Positions 53,071-61,056 of a DNA stretch of 64,000 nucleotides are shown here, one piece after another. Position numbers and translations under genes: made by a program. This DNA is from Kribbella flavida DSM 17836. Its GTDB lineage: Bacteria > Actinomycetota > Actinomycetes > Propionibacteriales > Kribbellaceae. The notes beneath the pieces are model-generated. The model was not told where the DNA came from and ran no database searches. It saw only the letters and a list, made by a program, of their open reading frames with translations. How positions within the stretch are numbered: position 1 is the stretch's first letter; each line of letters starts with the position of its first letter. The stretch covers positions 6,014,001 through 6,078,000 of the forward strand of contig NC_013729.1 of the NCBI RefSeq assembly GCF_000024345.1. The letters run 5' to 3'.

Positions 53071-54680
53071 GCACCCCCGAGCCCGCCGCTCCAGGCGGAG
53101 CCGTCGCCGAGCCGGACGCCCCCAGCTACCTGTCGCACAAGCAGATCATGGTCGTGCTGGGCGGTCTGATGGCCGGCATGTTCCTGGCCGCCCTCGACCA
53201 GAGCATCGTCGGCACCGCGCTGCCGCAGATCGTCAGCGAGTTCAACAGCCTGGACAAGCTGTCCTGGGTGGTCACCGCCTACCTGCTGACGTCGACCGCC
53301 TCCACCCCGCTGTGGGGCAAGATCTCCGACCTGTACGGCCGCCGCCCGCTGTTCATCGCGGCGATCCTGACCTTCCTGGCCGGCTCGGTGCTGTCCGCGC
53401 TGGCGCAGAACATCGAGGAACTGATCGGCTTCCGCGCCGTCCAGGGCCTGGGCGCCGGCGGACTGCTGTCGCTGGCGTTCGCCACCATCGGCGACGTGAT
53501 CCCGCCGCGCGAGCGCGGCAAGTACATGGGGTACTTCGGTGCCGTCTTCGGCCTGTCCTCGGTGGCCGGGCCGTTGCTCGGCGGACTGCTCACCGACGGT
53601 CCCGGCTGGCGCTGGATCTTCTGGATCAACCTGCCGATCGGCGCGGTCGCGCTCGCTGTCGTCGCCGCGGTGCTCAAGCTGCCGCACGTCCGGCGCAGCC
53701 ACAAGATCGACTACCTCGGCGCCGCCATCGTCACCGCCGCCGTGACCTCGCTGCTGCTGGCCGTGTCCTGGAGCGGCCCGGAGAACGGCTGGGGCGCCGG
53801 CATCACGGTCGGCCTGCTCGTCGCCGCGGTCGTGCTCTCGGTGGTCTTCGTGCTGGTCGAGCTGCGGGTGGCCGAGCCGATCATCCCGATGGACCTGTTC
53901 AAGGGCAGGATCTTCGCCGGCTACGCCGGGTACACCTTCCTGCTCGGCTTCGCGATGTTCGGCGCGCTGATCTTCCTGCCGCTCTACCTGCAGGCGGTCA
54001 AGGACATGTCGCCGACCCGCTCCGGGCTGGCGCTGCTGCCGATGATCTTCGGCATCTTCTGCGCCTCGATCCCGAGCGGCCAGCTGATGAGCCGGACCGG
54101 CCGCTACAAGATCTACCCGATCATCTCCGCGGTCCTGGTCGGCGGCGCGATGGTGATGCTGTCCACGCTGAGCATGAGTACGCCGTACTGGCAGCTGGCG
54201 GTTTACATGTTCGTGATGGGCAGCGGGCTGGGCCTGTCGATGCAGATCACCGTCACCGCCGCGCAGAACAGCGTGCCGCGCAAGCACATGGGCACCGCGA
54301 CCTCCACGATGACGTTCTTCCGCTCGATGGGCGGCGCGATCGGTACCGCCGTGTACGGCGCGGTGCTGACCAGCCGGCTGACCGAGCACCTGGGCGACAT
54401 CGTGCCGCAGTCCGCGCAGAACATGGTCGGCATGCTGGCCAAGGCCGCCAACAGCGTCGACGCGCTGCACGCGCTGAAGGAGCCGATGAAGGGCTGGGCG
54501 CTGCTCGGCCTGGTCGAGGCGATGGGCGACGTGTTCCTGGTCTCCCTGCCGTTCCTGGTGATCGCGCTGGTGCTCGCGATCATCACCCCGGAACAGCGCC
54601 TGGCCGGCCGCACCGACGAGACCCCCAAGGACGGCGACGAGCCGGGCGTGGAGGCCTCCGCGGCCGCCTCGATGCACTGA
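53067..54680 (+). CDS. MFS drug exporter, DHA2 (EmrB/QacA) type
   Basis: A 537-residue 14-helix transporter. Motifs include LDQSIVGTALPQIVSEFN in helix 1, the WGKISDLYGRRPLF loop, and the motif C stretch GPLLGGLLTDGPGWRWIFWINLP (read in parts), which marks exporters. Helices 13-14 carry the LTEHLGDIV loop. It would export a drug or metabolite. Translation is coupled to MarR by ATGA overlap, so expression rises when the repressor is released. Confidence 0.95.
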   Translation: MSTPEPAAPGGAVAEPDAPSYLSHKQIMVVLGGLMAGMFLAALDQSIVGTALPQIVSEFNSLDKLSWVVTAYLLTSTASTPLWGKISDLYGRRPLFIAAILTFLAGSVLSALAQNIEELIGFRAVQGLGAGGLLSLAFATIGDVIPPRERGKYMGYFGAVFGLSSVAGPLLGGLLTDGPGWRWIFWINLPIGAVALAVVAAVLKLPHVRRSHKIDYLGAAIVTAAVTSLLLAVSWSGPENGWGAGITVGLLVAAVVLSVVFVLVELRVAEPIIPMDLFKGRIFAGYAGYTFLLGFAMFGALIFLPLYLQAVKDMSPTRSGLALLPMIFGIFCASIPSGQLMSRTGRYKIYPIISAVLVGGAMVMLSTLSMSTPYWQLAVYMFVMGSGLGLSMQITVTAAQNSVPRKHMGTATSTMTFFRSMGGAIGTAVYGAVLTSRLTEHLGDIVPQSAQNMVGMLAKAANSVDALHALKEPMKGWALLGLVEAMGDVFLVSLPFLVIALVLAIITPEQRLAGRTDETPKDGDEPGVEASAAASMH

Positions 54681-54695
54681 TCACCCACCGGCAGC

Positions 54696-54719
54696 CGCCC
54701 TCGGACTCCTCCGAGGGCG
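54696..54719 (+). terminator. Hairpin after the MFS gene
   Basis: CGCCCTCGGA and TCCGAGGGCG form a 10-base stem with CTCC loop, 15 bases past the stop. No T tract follows, so termination strength is uncertain. Confidence 0.55.
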
Positions 54720-54750
54720 ACTGGTGCCGTCGCCGGTTAGGCTGGCGGCG

Positions 54751-55182
54751 ATGTCACGCCTGGAAGCCTTCGGCAATCAACTGATCGAGTTCCACCTCAG
54801 CGTCCGCGACCAGTTGGACGAACTGCGCGAGACCGGTTCGAGCTCCGGCGCCGAGCTCCGCGTCCACTGCCTGGCGTTCTGCCGCGCGCTCACCGCCCAC
54901 CACACCGGTGAAGACAACGGCGCCTTCGTCGCCCTCGCCGAGCACTACCCCGAACTGCGGCCCGTGCTCGAGGAACTCGCGGGCGACCACGTGATCATCG
55001 AGGACGCGCTGCGCCGCCTGGAAAAGCTCGACGAACTCGCCCCCGCCGAGCGCCTCCGGGAACTCGACACCCTCTCGGCTCTGCTGGAAACCCACTTCAA
55101 CTACGAAGAACGCAAACTCGTCGCAGCGATGAACACCCTCACCGACGACCGCCTGGGGTTGCCTTTCCAGCCGCCCGCCTGA
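54751..55182 (+). CDS. Hemerythrin-like domain protein
   Basis: The 143-residue four-helix protein has the His/Glu pattern of hemerythrin-like domains: EFHLSVRDQLDEL in helix 1, AHHTGEDNGAFVAL in helix 2, GDHVIIEDALRRL in helix 3 and THFNYEERKLV in helix 4. It would bind a di-iron or similar centre and may sense oxygen or redox state. TAGGCT at 54738-54743 is seven bases before the ATG, so the upstream in-frame GTG at 54724 is rejected. Confidence 0.87.
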   Translation: MSRLEAFGNQLIEFHLSVRDQLDELRETGSSSGAELRVHCLAFCRALTAHHTGEDNGAFVALAEHYPELRPVLEELAGDHVIIEDALRRLEKLDELAPAERLRELDTLSALLETHFNYEERKLVAAMNTLTDDRLGLPFQPPA

Positions 55183-55227
55183 GGCCGCCGTACGTCGACC
55201 TCGGCTCGCCGGAGGCAAACTGTCCGC

Positions 55228-55617
55228 ATGGATCCGCTCCAGCGCCGGATGGCGATCGCCGGGGTGCGCGCTCTCGCCGATGACGGCTTTGCTCTCGCCG
55301 GCGGCTACGCGTTGCGCGCACACGGCTTCGGGCAGCGTGACTCCGACGACATCGATCTGTTCACCGACGTGCTCGATCCGCAGCGCTTCGCCGAGGCGGT
55401 CGACCGGCTGACCGGTTCCCCGAGCTGGCCGCGATCGGATCCGGCGGCGTCTGGCAGTGATGGACCCGGACCACGAGAGCGCGGCCCGGATCGCCCTGTC
55501 CACGATCAGGAACCAGGGCTTCACACTCGCCGGAAGGCCTCGTCGATGGACCGGGGGATGTTCGCGGAGCAGTTCTCCGCCGCCTCCGGCATCCCGGACG
55601 CGCGGTACGCCGAGTAA
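55228..55617 (+). pseudogene. Decayed AbiEii-type nucleotidyltransferase gene(s)
   Basis: The first 64 codons encode a clear nucleotidyltransferase start (GFALAGGYALRAHGFGQR then SDDIDLFTD), the family of AbiEii toxins. After about 55420 the frame turns into low-complexity sequence. In another frame at 55460-55534 a second family-like start appears (MDPDHESAARIAL, then GFTLAG), and at 55546-55617 the original frame returns with a middle-domain-like stretch (MDRGMFAEQFSAASGIPD). The locus therefore looks like fused remnants of one or two genes with frameshifts or deletions. CAAACT six bases before the ATG suggests the promoter survives. Confidence 0.6.
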
Positions 55618-55637
55618 GGGCTGGCGCTGAGGAGACA

Positions 55638-55838
55638 GTGTCGCTCAAGCAGGACATGGCCGGCTGGGCGCAGGAGATGCGAACGCGCGCGGCGAACCCG
55701 GACCTGGACAACGCGCTGCGCCTGCTGCAGACCGGGCGGGGGAAACCCGGGCAGGGTCTGGCCGCCGGCGGTGCCGGCGAGGCGACGCGCAACCAGACGC
55801 CGTACGAGCGAGGCCGCGACTCCGACCGCGGACGCTGA
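55638..55838 (+). CDS. Short hypothetical protein
   Basis: This 66-residue frame starts with GTG four bases after GAGGAG. Residues 1-35 could be helical (QDMAGWAQEMRTRAANPDLD) and the rest is disordered and Gly/Arg-rich. It follows the nucleotidyltransferase remnant and may be part of the same decayed locus. I do not recognise it. Confidence 0.35.
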   Translation: MSLKQDMAGWAQEMRTRAANPDLDNALRLLQTGRGKPGQGLAAGGAGEATRNQTPYERGRDSDRGR

Positions 55839-55906
55839 CGCCCCGGTCGCCGGTGCGCGATGCTCGGGTGAGCACCGCGGCCGGCTTCGGGCTGGGCAGA
55901 AACGCC

Positions 55907-57319
55907 CTACTCGACGACGCCGGTCGACGGATTCCGGCGGCGGGGCAGGGGGCGTCTGGGCAGGGGTCTCGGGGGTTCGGGGTCGACGTCGTTGCCGGCC
56001 AGGTGGTTGACGATGGTGTTGATGACCGCCGCCGTCGGCACCGCAACCAGCGCGCCGACGATGCCCGCGATCACCACGCCGGTCGCGATCGCCAGGATCA
56101 CCGCGAGCGGGTGCACGCTGACCGCCCGGCCGAGCAGGAACGGCTGCAGCACATGGGCCTCCAGCTGCTGCACGCCGATCACCACCGCGAGCATGATCAC
56201 CGCGACGATCGGCCCCTTGGCGACCAGCGCGACCAGGACCGCGACGCAGCCGCTGACCAGCGCGCCGACCACCGGGACGAACGCACCGACGAAGACCAGG
56301 ATGCCGATCGCGCTGACCAGCGGCAGGCCCAGGATCGCGGCGCCGAGCGCGATCCCGATCGCGTCCACCGCGGCGACGATGATGGTGGCCCGGACAAACG
56401 CGGTCAGCGAGACCCACGCCTTGCGACCGGACGAGTCCGCCTTCTCGCGCGCCTGCCGGGGGAACAGCCGGACCAGCCAGGCCCAGATCTGCTCGCCCTG
56501 GTACAGGAAGAAGAAGAGGCAGAACAGCGAGATGAACAGGCCGGCGACGACGTGCGTCGCGGTGGTGCCGACCTCGGCCGCCCGCTGGCCGATCGCACCG
56601 CCGGACATCACCGTGTCGCGGAGCCGGTTCAGCGCGTCGGTGATGTCGGCGTCGCTGACGTTCAGATTGATCCGGGCCATGTCGCGCAGCTCGCGCACAC
56701 CCTCGCCGACCTGGGTCGACAGGTTCTCGAACTGGGTCGCGATCTGGGCACCGACCAGCGTCAGCAGCCCGGCGACCACGACCAGCGTGAGCAGCACGGT
56801 CCCACCGGCCGCCGGACCACGGGGGACGCGGATCTTCTGCAGGCCGTTGGTCACCGGCACGAGCAGGGCGGTCAGCAGGACGCCGATCGTCACCGGCACG
56901 ACGACTTCGGACAGGTACCGCAGGGCGTAGGCGAGCACCAGCACCGCGGCCGTGATCACGAGGAACCGCCAGGCCCAGGCGCTCGCGATCTGCATGCCGG
57001 GAGTCACGCCGGTGTCGATCCGTCCCCGGCTGGAGGCCACCATGTGATGCTCTGCCGCGGGGTCGCTCCCGGAAGGCACCGTGGCGCTGGTCCCCTCCCC
57101 CACCTCGTTGTCGGCCACCGGACTCGGCTCGTCCCGCCCGACGTCGGGCACGTCGACCCGGTCGTCCCAGCCTGCCCCGTCCCCGCCGACCAGGTCGGAC
57201 CGCCGCGCACCGGTCATCTCACCCCGGCCGTCGCCGGACACGTCCGCCACGTCGTCCCGCCTCGCCCCGGGCACGTCGGCCCGGTCGTTCCGTCCTGCCG
57301 GCTTGCCCGGGTCGCTCAT
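55907..57319 (-). CDS. AI-2E family transporter
   Basis: A 470-residue member of the AI-2E/PerM family, with a disordered Asp/Arg/Gly-rich N-terminus of about 95 residues and eight membrane segments after it. Conserved pieces are RYLSEVVVPVTIGVLLTALLVP, GLPLVSAIGILVFVGAFVPVVGALVSG in parts, and GVQQLEAHVLQPFLLGRAVSVHPLAVI. Members transport autoinducer-like compounds or sodium/protons; the role here is unknown. The ATG at 57319 follows GGAGGT. It lies 29 bases after the MutL-like gene, so they are likely one operon. Confidence 0.92.
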   Translation of the reverse strand: MSDPGKPAGRNDRADVPGARRDDVADVSGDGRGEMTGARRSDLVGGDGAGWDDRVDVPDVGRDEPSPVADNEVGEGTSATVPSGSDPAAEHHMVASSRGRIDTGVTPGMQIASAWAWRFLVITAAVLVLAYALRYLSEVVVPVTIGVLLTALLVPVTNGLQKIRVPRGPAAGGTVLLTLVVVAGLLTLVGAQIATQFENLSTQVGEGVRELRDMARINLNVSDADITDALNRLRDTVMSGGAIGQRAAEVGTTATHVVAGLFISLFCLFFFLYQGEQIWAWLVRLFPRQAREKADSSGRKAWVSLTAFVRATIIVAAVDAIGIALGAAILGLPLVSAIGILVFVGAFVPVVGALVSGCVAVLVALVAKGPIVAVIMLAVVIGVQQLEAHVLQPFLLGRAVSVHPLAVILAIATGVVIAGIVGALVAVPTAAVINTIVNHLAGNDVDPEPPRPLPRRPLPRRRNPSTGVVE

Positions 57320-57348
57320 GGCACCTCCGCTGTCCCGCTCACAGGACC

Positions 57349-58734
57349 CTAGTGCCCTGCGCGGACCGATCCATGTCTGTCGGTGCCAACCCGATGCGCG
57401 AGTCCTTCGGCCGCGACCGGATCGGTCTCGGCCAGCAGGCCGACAGCGGCCAGAACGTAGTCCCGGTCGACGCAGACCCGGGCCTCGGCCGGGACCAGCC
57501 AGCCCTCCTCCCGCGCGCCCACGGCGACCGCGCCGAGGATCCGCTCGGCGACCTCCGGGCCGTTGTGCCGCAGCACTCCCCCGGACCCGACCAGCAGGTC
57601 CACCTCGCGCAGGTCCTTGCCGGACCGCTCGATCACCCGGCCGCCCGGCCCGAACACCACCCGCTGCCGCCCCGCGTGCCGCCGCAACGCCACCGTCGCC
57701 GCCACCCGGGCCAGCGTCTCGTCGTACGCCGCCTCGGCCGCGGAGTCCGGCAGGTACGCCGGATCGTCGTGCCGCCGCCGAGCCGCTTCCGCCAGTTCGG
57801 CGTCCGCTGCGACCAGGCCGGCCTCGACGCCCGCGGCGACCACCGGGACGGCGCTCCAGCGCATACCGAGATCGCCTTCGACGGTCCGGGTGACGGGGTG
57901 GGTGGCGACGACCTCGCGGCCGAGGTTCGCGTCCTCCGGGTCGAGCTCGATCACCGAGTGCACGTCCGTGGTCGCGCCGCCGATGTCCACCACCGCGACG
58001 TCGCCGTGCAGGCCCGCCAGCACCTCGACGCCCCGCAGGACGACGTCCGGCGTCGCGGCCCGCACCATCGCGGCGAAGGCCGGATCCCGGGACAGGTTCT
58101 TTCCGCCGATCACGTGCGCCAGGAACATCTCCCGGATCGCCGCCCGGGCCGAGTCCGGCGCGAACAGCCCGATCTCCGGCACCACGTTGTCCGCGAGCAC
58201 CGCGGGAACGCCGCCACCGGCCAGCAGTCCGGCCACCTCGTCCCGCGCGTCGACGTTGCCCGCAGCAACCACGGGCTTGCGCCACCGGTACTTCGCGAGC
58301 ACCTCGGCGGTCCGGGTCAGTACAGCCGCGTTGCCCCCGTCGGTGCCGCCGAGCAGCAGCACCACGTCGGGTCTGTCCGCCCGCAGCGCCTTCAGCGAGG
58401 TCGCCGTCAACCCACCGCTGACCACGGCAACCACGCGTCCACCGCTGGACAGCGCGACCCGGCGGCCCGCCTCGGCGGTGACCAGCTCCTCGTTGCCGAC
58501 GACCGCGATCCGCAGCCCACCACCCGCACTGGAACAGGCCATCACCTCGGCCCGCTCGACCCTCCGGTCCACGGCCAGCAGTTGCCGGCGGCAAGTGTGC
58601 CAGCCGTCCATGACGTCGGTGCCGATCGTCGTCCGGTGCTCGGCCCGGGCCACCAGGTCACCCGACCCGGCGTCCACCGCGACAGCCTTCGTGAAGGTCG
58701 ACCCGAAGTCGACCGCCACCACCAACCCACTCAC
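57349..58734 (-). CDS. MutL/GlmL-like ASKHA ATPase
   Basis: The 461-residue protein belongs to the glutamate-mutase-associated MutL (GlmL) family, with the actin/Hsp70-like ATPase fold. The phosphate-1 loop is VAVDFGSTFTKAVAVD, the phosphate-2 region VAVVDIGGATTDVHSV, and VLLLGGTDGGN is another family string. In anaerobes the gene sits between mutase subunits and is thought to protect or reactivate the B12 enzyme. No mutase subunit is present in this window, so its partner is unknown. The GTG start follows GGAAGGTGG. Confidence 0.9.
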   Translation of the reverse strand: MSGLVVAVDFGSTFTKAVAVDAGSGDLVARAEHRTTIGTDVMDGWHTCRRQLLAVDRRVERAEVMACSSAGGGLRIAVVGNEELVTAEAGRRVALSSGGRVVAVVSGGLTATSLKALRADRPDVVLLLGGTDGGNAAVLTRTAEVLAKYRWRKPVVAAGNVDARDEVAGLLAGGGVPAVLADNVVPEIGLFAPDSARAAIREMFLAHVIGGKNLSRDPAFAAMVRAATPDVVLRGVEVLAGLHGDVAVVDIGGATTDVHSVIELDPEDANLGREVVATHPVTRTVEGDLGMRWSAVPVVAAGVEAGLVAADAELAEAARRRHDDPAYLPDSAAEAAYDETLARVAATVALRRHAGRQRVVFGPGGRVIERSGKDLREVDLLVGSGGVLRHNGPEVAERILGAVAVGAREEGWLVPAEARVCVDRDYVLAAVGLLAETDPVAAEGLAHRVGTDRHGSVRAGH

Positions 58735-58781
58735 CCAACCACCTTCCCCCGCCTCCGCCGCCCCGCTCGCCCCTTCGCCTC

Positions 58782-58862
58782 CGATGGGTTAACCCGTCAG
58801 GTGCATGGTTGGCCCACCAAATTCTGGTGGGCCAACCCTGCGTTTCGCGGGTGAACCCATCG
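58782..58862. repeat. Two-armed palindromic intergenic element (copy C)
   Basis: Outer arms CGATGGGTTAACCCG (58782-58796) and CGGGTGAACCCATCG (58848-58862) pair with one mismatch. Inner arms GGTTGGCCCACCA (58807-58819) and TGGTGGGCCAACC (58825-58837) are perfect around AATTC. The architecture equals copies A and B, with partial sequence similarity (AACCCGtCAgGT against AACCCGCCAAGT). Confidence 0.75.
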
Positions 58863-58939
58863 AAGGGCCGGTCCGCCCGTCGCCGACCGAGGCGAACCAG
58901 CGTTGCCCGGTACGCCGTACCGTCGCGCGGGCTGTCGGC

Positions 58940-60094
58940 TCAGGCCAGGGCGCGGTCGAGGTCGTGCAGCAGGTCGTCGATCGTCTCGATCCCGACGCTG
59001 AGCCGGATCAGGTCGGCCGGCACCTCCAGCGGCGTACCGGCGACCGAGGCGTGCGTCATCTTGCCCGGGTGCTCGATCAGCGACTCGACGCCACCGAGCG
59101 ACTCGCCCAGCGTGAAGACCTCGGCCTTGTTGCAGATGTCCAGCGCGTGCTGCTCGCCACCGGTGACCCGGAACGACACGATGCCGCCGAACCGCTTCAT
59201 CTGCTTGGCGGCGGTGTCGTGGCCGGGGTGGCCCTCGACGCCCGGGTACAGCACCGAGGTGACCGCCGAGTGCCGCTGCAGGAACTCCACGACCTTCTCC
59301 GCGTTGTCGCTGTGCCGGTCCATCCGGACCCCGAGCGTCTTGATCCCGCGCAGCACCAGCCAGGAGTCGAACGGCCCGGCGACCGCGCCGATCGCGTTCT
59401 GGTGGAAGGCGATCTTGTCGGCCAGCTCGGCGTCGCGCACGATCAGCGCACCGCCGACCACGTCGGAGTGACCACCCATGTACTTCGTGGTCGAGTGCAC
59501 CACCACGTCGGCACCGAGCTCCAGCGGCTGCTGCAGGTACGGCGAGGCGAAGGTGTTGTCGACCACCAGCAGCGCCCCGGCGTCGTGCGCGATCTGCGCG
59601 ACGATCGCGATGTCGGCGACGTTCAGCAGCGGGTTGGTCGGCGTCTCCAGCCAGACCACCTTGGTCTTGCCCGGGCGGATCGCGGCCCGGATCGCCTCCG
59701 GGTGGGTGACCGCGGCCGGGGACATCTCGACGCCCCAGGCACCGAGCACCTTGGAGAACAGCCGGAACGTGCCGCCGTACGCGTCGTCGGGGAACACCAC
59801 GTGGTCGCCGGGCACGCACAGCGAGCGGATCAGCGTGTCCTCGGCGGCGAGGCCGCTGGCGAACGCGAAACCACGCTTGCCGCCCTCGATCGCGGCCAGA
59901 CACTCCTCCAGCGCGGTCCGGGTCGGGTTCGCCGACCGGGAGTACTCGTAGCCGTTGCGCAGCCCGCCGACGCCGTCCTGCTTGTAGGTGCTCGTCGCAT
60001 AGATCGGCGGCACCACCGCTCCGGTGGTCGGGTCGGGCTCGTTGCCGGCATGAATCGCGAGCGTCTCGAAGCCGTACTGCTGTCCAATCTCCAC
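58940..60094 (-). CDS. metB: Cystathionine gamma-synthase
   Basis: This PLP enzyme of the Cys/Met metabolism family, 384 residues, condenses O-activated homoserine with cysteine to cystathionine, or may act as a lyase in reverse transsulfuration. The PLP Lys204 is in HSTTKYMGGHSD, with Asp179 in VVDNTFASPYLQ and the phosphate-binding SGLAAED. The active-site YEYSRSANPTR is intact. The synthase assignment is favoured by similarity to actinobacterial MetB, but lyase cannot be excluded. The GTG start has TAGGCT six bases upstream. Confidence 0.9.
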   Translation of the reverse strand: MEIGQQYGFETLAIHAGNEPDPTTGAVVPPIYATSTYKQDGVGGLRNGYEYSRSANPTRTALEECLAAIEGGKRGFAFASGLAAEDTLIRSLCVPGDHVVFPDDAYGGTFRLFSKVLGAWGVEMSPAAVTHPEAIRAAIRPGKTKVVWLETPTNPLLNVADIAIVAQIAHDAGALLVVDNTFASPYLQQPLELGADVVVHSTTKYMGGHSDVVGGALIVRDAELADKIAFHQNAIGAVAGPFDSWLVLRGIKTLGVRMDRHSDNAEKVVEFLQRHSAVTSVLYPGVEGHPGHDTAAKQMKRFGGIVSFRVTGGEQHALDICNKAEVFTLGESLGGVESLIEHPGKMTHASVAGTPLEVPADLIRLSVGIETIDDLLHDLDRALA

Positions 60095-60139
60095 CGAACC
60101 AGCCTACGTCCTGGTCCTACCCGCCCCGGCACCTGGTCC

Positions 60140-60280
60140 AGATCCAGGCAGAACCCGCCAGATCCAGGCAGAACCCGCTGCCCCGGCCCGTTCCCGGGGA
60201 GAACGCCGGCCCATCCCCCGGGGAGAACCCGCCGGCCCAGCCCATCCCCGGGGACAACCCGCCGGCCCGCCCCATTCCCA
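60140..60280. repeat. Degenerate tandem array of GAACCCGCC-ending units
   Basis: Two 20-base copies (AGATCCAGGCAGAACCCGCC at 60140 and its near copy at 60160) are followed by three or four longer units of about 30 bases, with CCCGGGGAGAACCCGCCGGC as a shared part. The shared core equals the left outer arm of the palindrome that follows, as if that arm had been amplified. Confidence 0.65.
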
Positions 60281-60353
60281 GGGAGAACCCGCCAAGTTGT
60301 GGGTCCACCAGGCCGAATGCCGGGGGAAGACCCACAAGGTGGCGGGATATCCC
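60281..60353. repeat. Two-armed palindromic intergenic element (copy B)
   Basis: GGGAGAACCCGCC (60281-60293) pairs with GGCGGGATATCCC (60341-60353) with two mismatches, and TTGTGGGTC (60297-60305) pairs perfectly with GACCCACAA (60329-60337). Over the first 26 bases it matches the minus strand of copy A at 23 positions, so A and B are one repeat family. Confidence 0.78.
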
Positions 60354-60466
60354 CCCGAGGGGTGTAGGTGGGAGTGGGGCTGGGGACGAGCGGGTGGTGC
60401 TGACCCTGGGCGGACCTAGATTTGCCGTCGTACTGCCGCGGCAGGTGGACGGAAGGAACGGCGCGG

Positions 60467-61048
60467 ATGAAGACGCAGGACAGGCCGCTGGACGAGGACG
60501 ACCGGGCGATGGCCGATCTCGCCGAGGTGCGGGACTGGACCGCCGTGGCCGGCCCGGACAGCGACGCCACCGGACCGGCCGTCGTGGTCGCGCTGGTCAA
60601 CCGGGTGATGGCCGCGACCGGCTGGCAGCCGTGGCCGCTGGAGCCGGGCGAGACCATCGACGAGGGTTCCGCGTCCTGGGGATTCACCACCCAGCGGGGT
60701 ACGACGATGGTGGTGTTCGACGGGCTCGCGTTCTCCGACTGCCGCAACTCCGGCTGGTCGGCGTACCAGATCGGGCCGGACGACATCGCCGAGGCCGAGG
60801 CCGGGCTCGACGCGCACTGGCCCGAGCACCTGGCGCTGGCCACCAAGCACTGGGGCGAGCCGGACTACGTCGGGGACGAGAGCAAGCCGGAGTTCCTCGA
60901 CGAGTGGGCCCCGGGTGCCGGCGCGGACCGGCGGCACCTGGCCGTCTGGCTGCGTGTGGGGGCCGAGTTCCACCTGTTCAGCAACAAGCCGACCAAGGAC
61001 CCGCTGACTCCGGCGGTGGGCGTCAACTACGCGGTCTACATCGACTAG
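60467..61048 (+). CDS. Unrecognised soluble protein, first gene of a pair
   Basis: The 193-residue protein is acidic and mixed alpha/beta, with no signal or membrane segment. Notable strings are WGFTTQRGTTMVVFDGLAF, DCRNSGWSAYQIGPDDIAEAE and RRHLAVWLRVGAEFHLFSN, which suggest a compact domain of the kind found in immunity or accessory proteins, but I do not recognise a family. ATG at 60467 has GGAAGGA nine bases upstream. The repeat-rich gene follows eight bases later, with AGGAGATCCG between, so the two are one operon. Confidence 0.75.
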   Translation: MKTQDRPLDEDDRAMADLAEVRDWTAVAGPDSDATGPAVVVALVNRVMAATGWQPWPLEPGETIDEGSASWGFTTQRGTTMVVFDGLAFSDCRNSGWSAYQIGPDDIAEAEAGLDAHWPEHLALATKHWGEPDYVGDESKPEFLDEWAPGAGADRRHLAVWLRVGAEFHLFSNKPTKDPLTPAVGVNYAVYID

Positions 61049-61056
61049 GAGATCCG

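Larger units (their letters stand above)
60095..60466. other. Gene-free spacer with repeats
   Basis: This 372-base spacer has no plausible gene. It holds a degenerate tandem array at 60140-60280, a two-armed palindrome at 60281-60353 and, at its right end, the ribosome site GGAAGGA of the next gene. Confidence 0.6.

Noticed and set aside
55907..58594. A single 895-codon protein joining the AI-2E transporter to upstream sequence
   Set aside because: The upstream 430 residues are an out-of-frame reading of the MutL-like gene; GGAGGT and ATG at 57319 give the real start.
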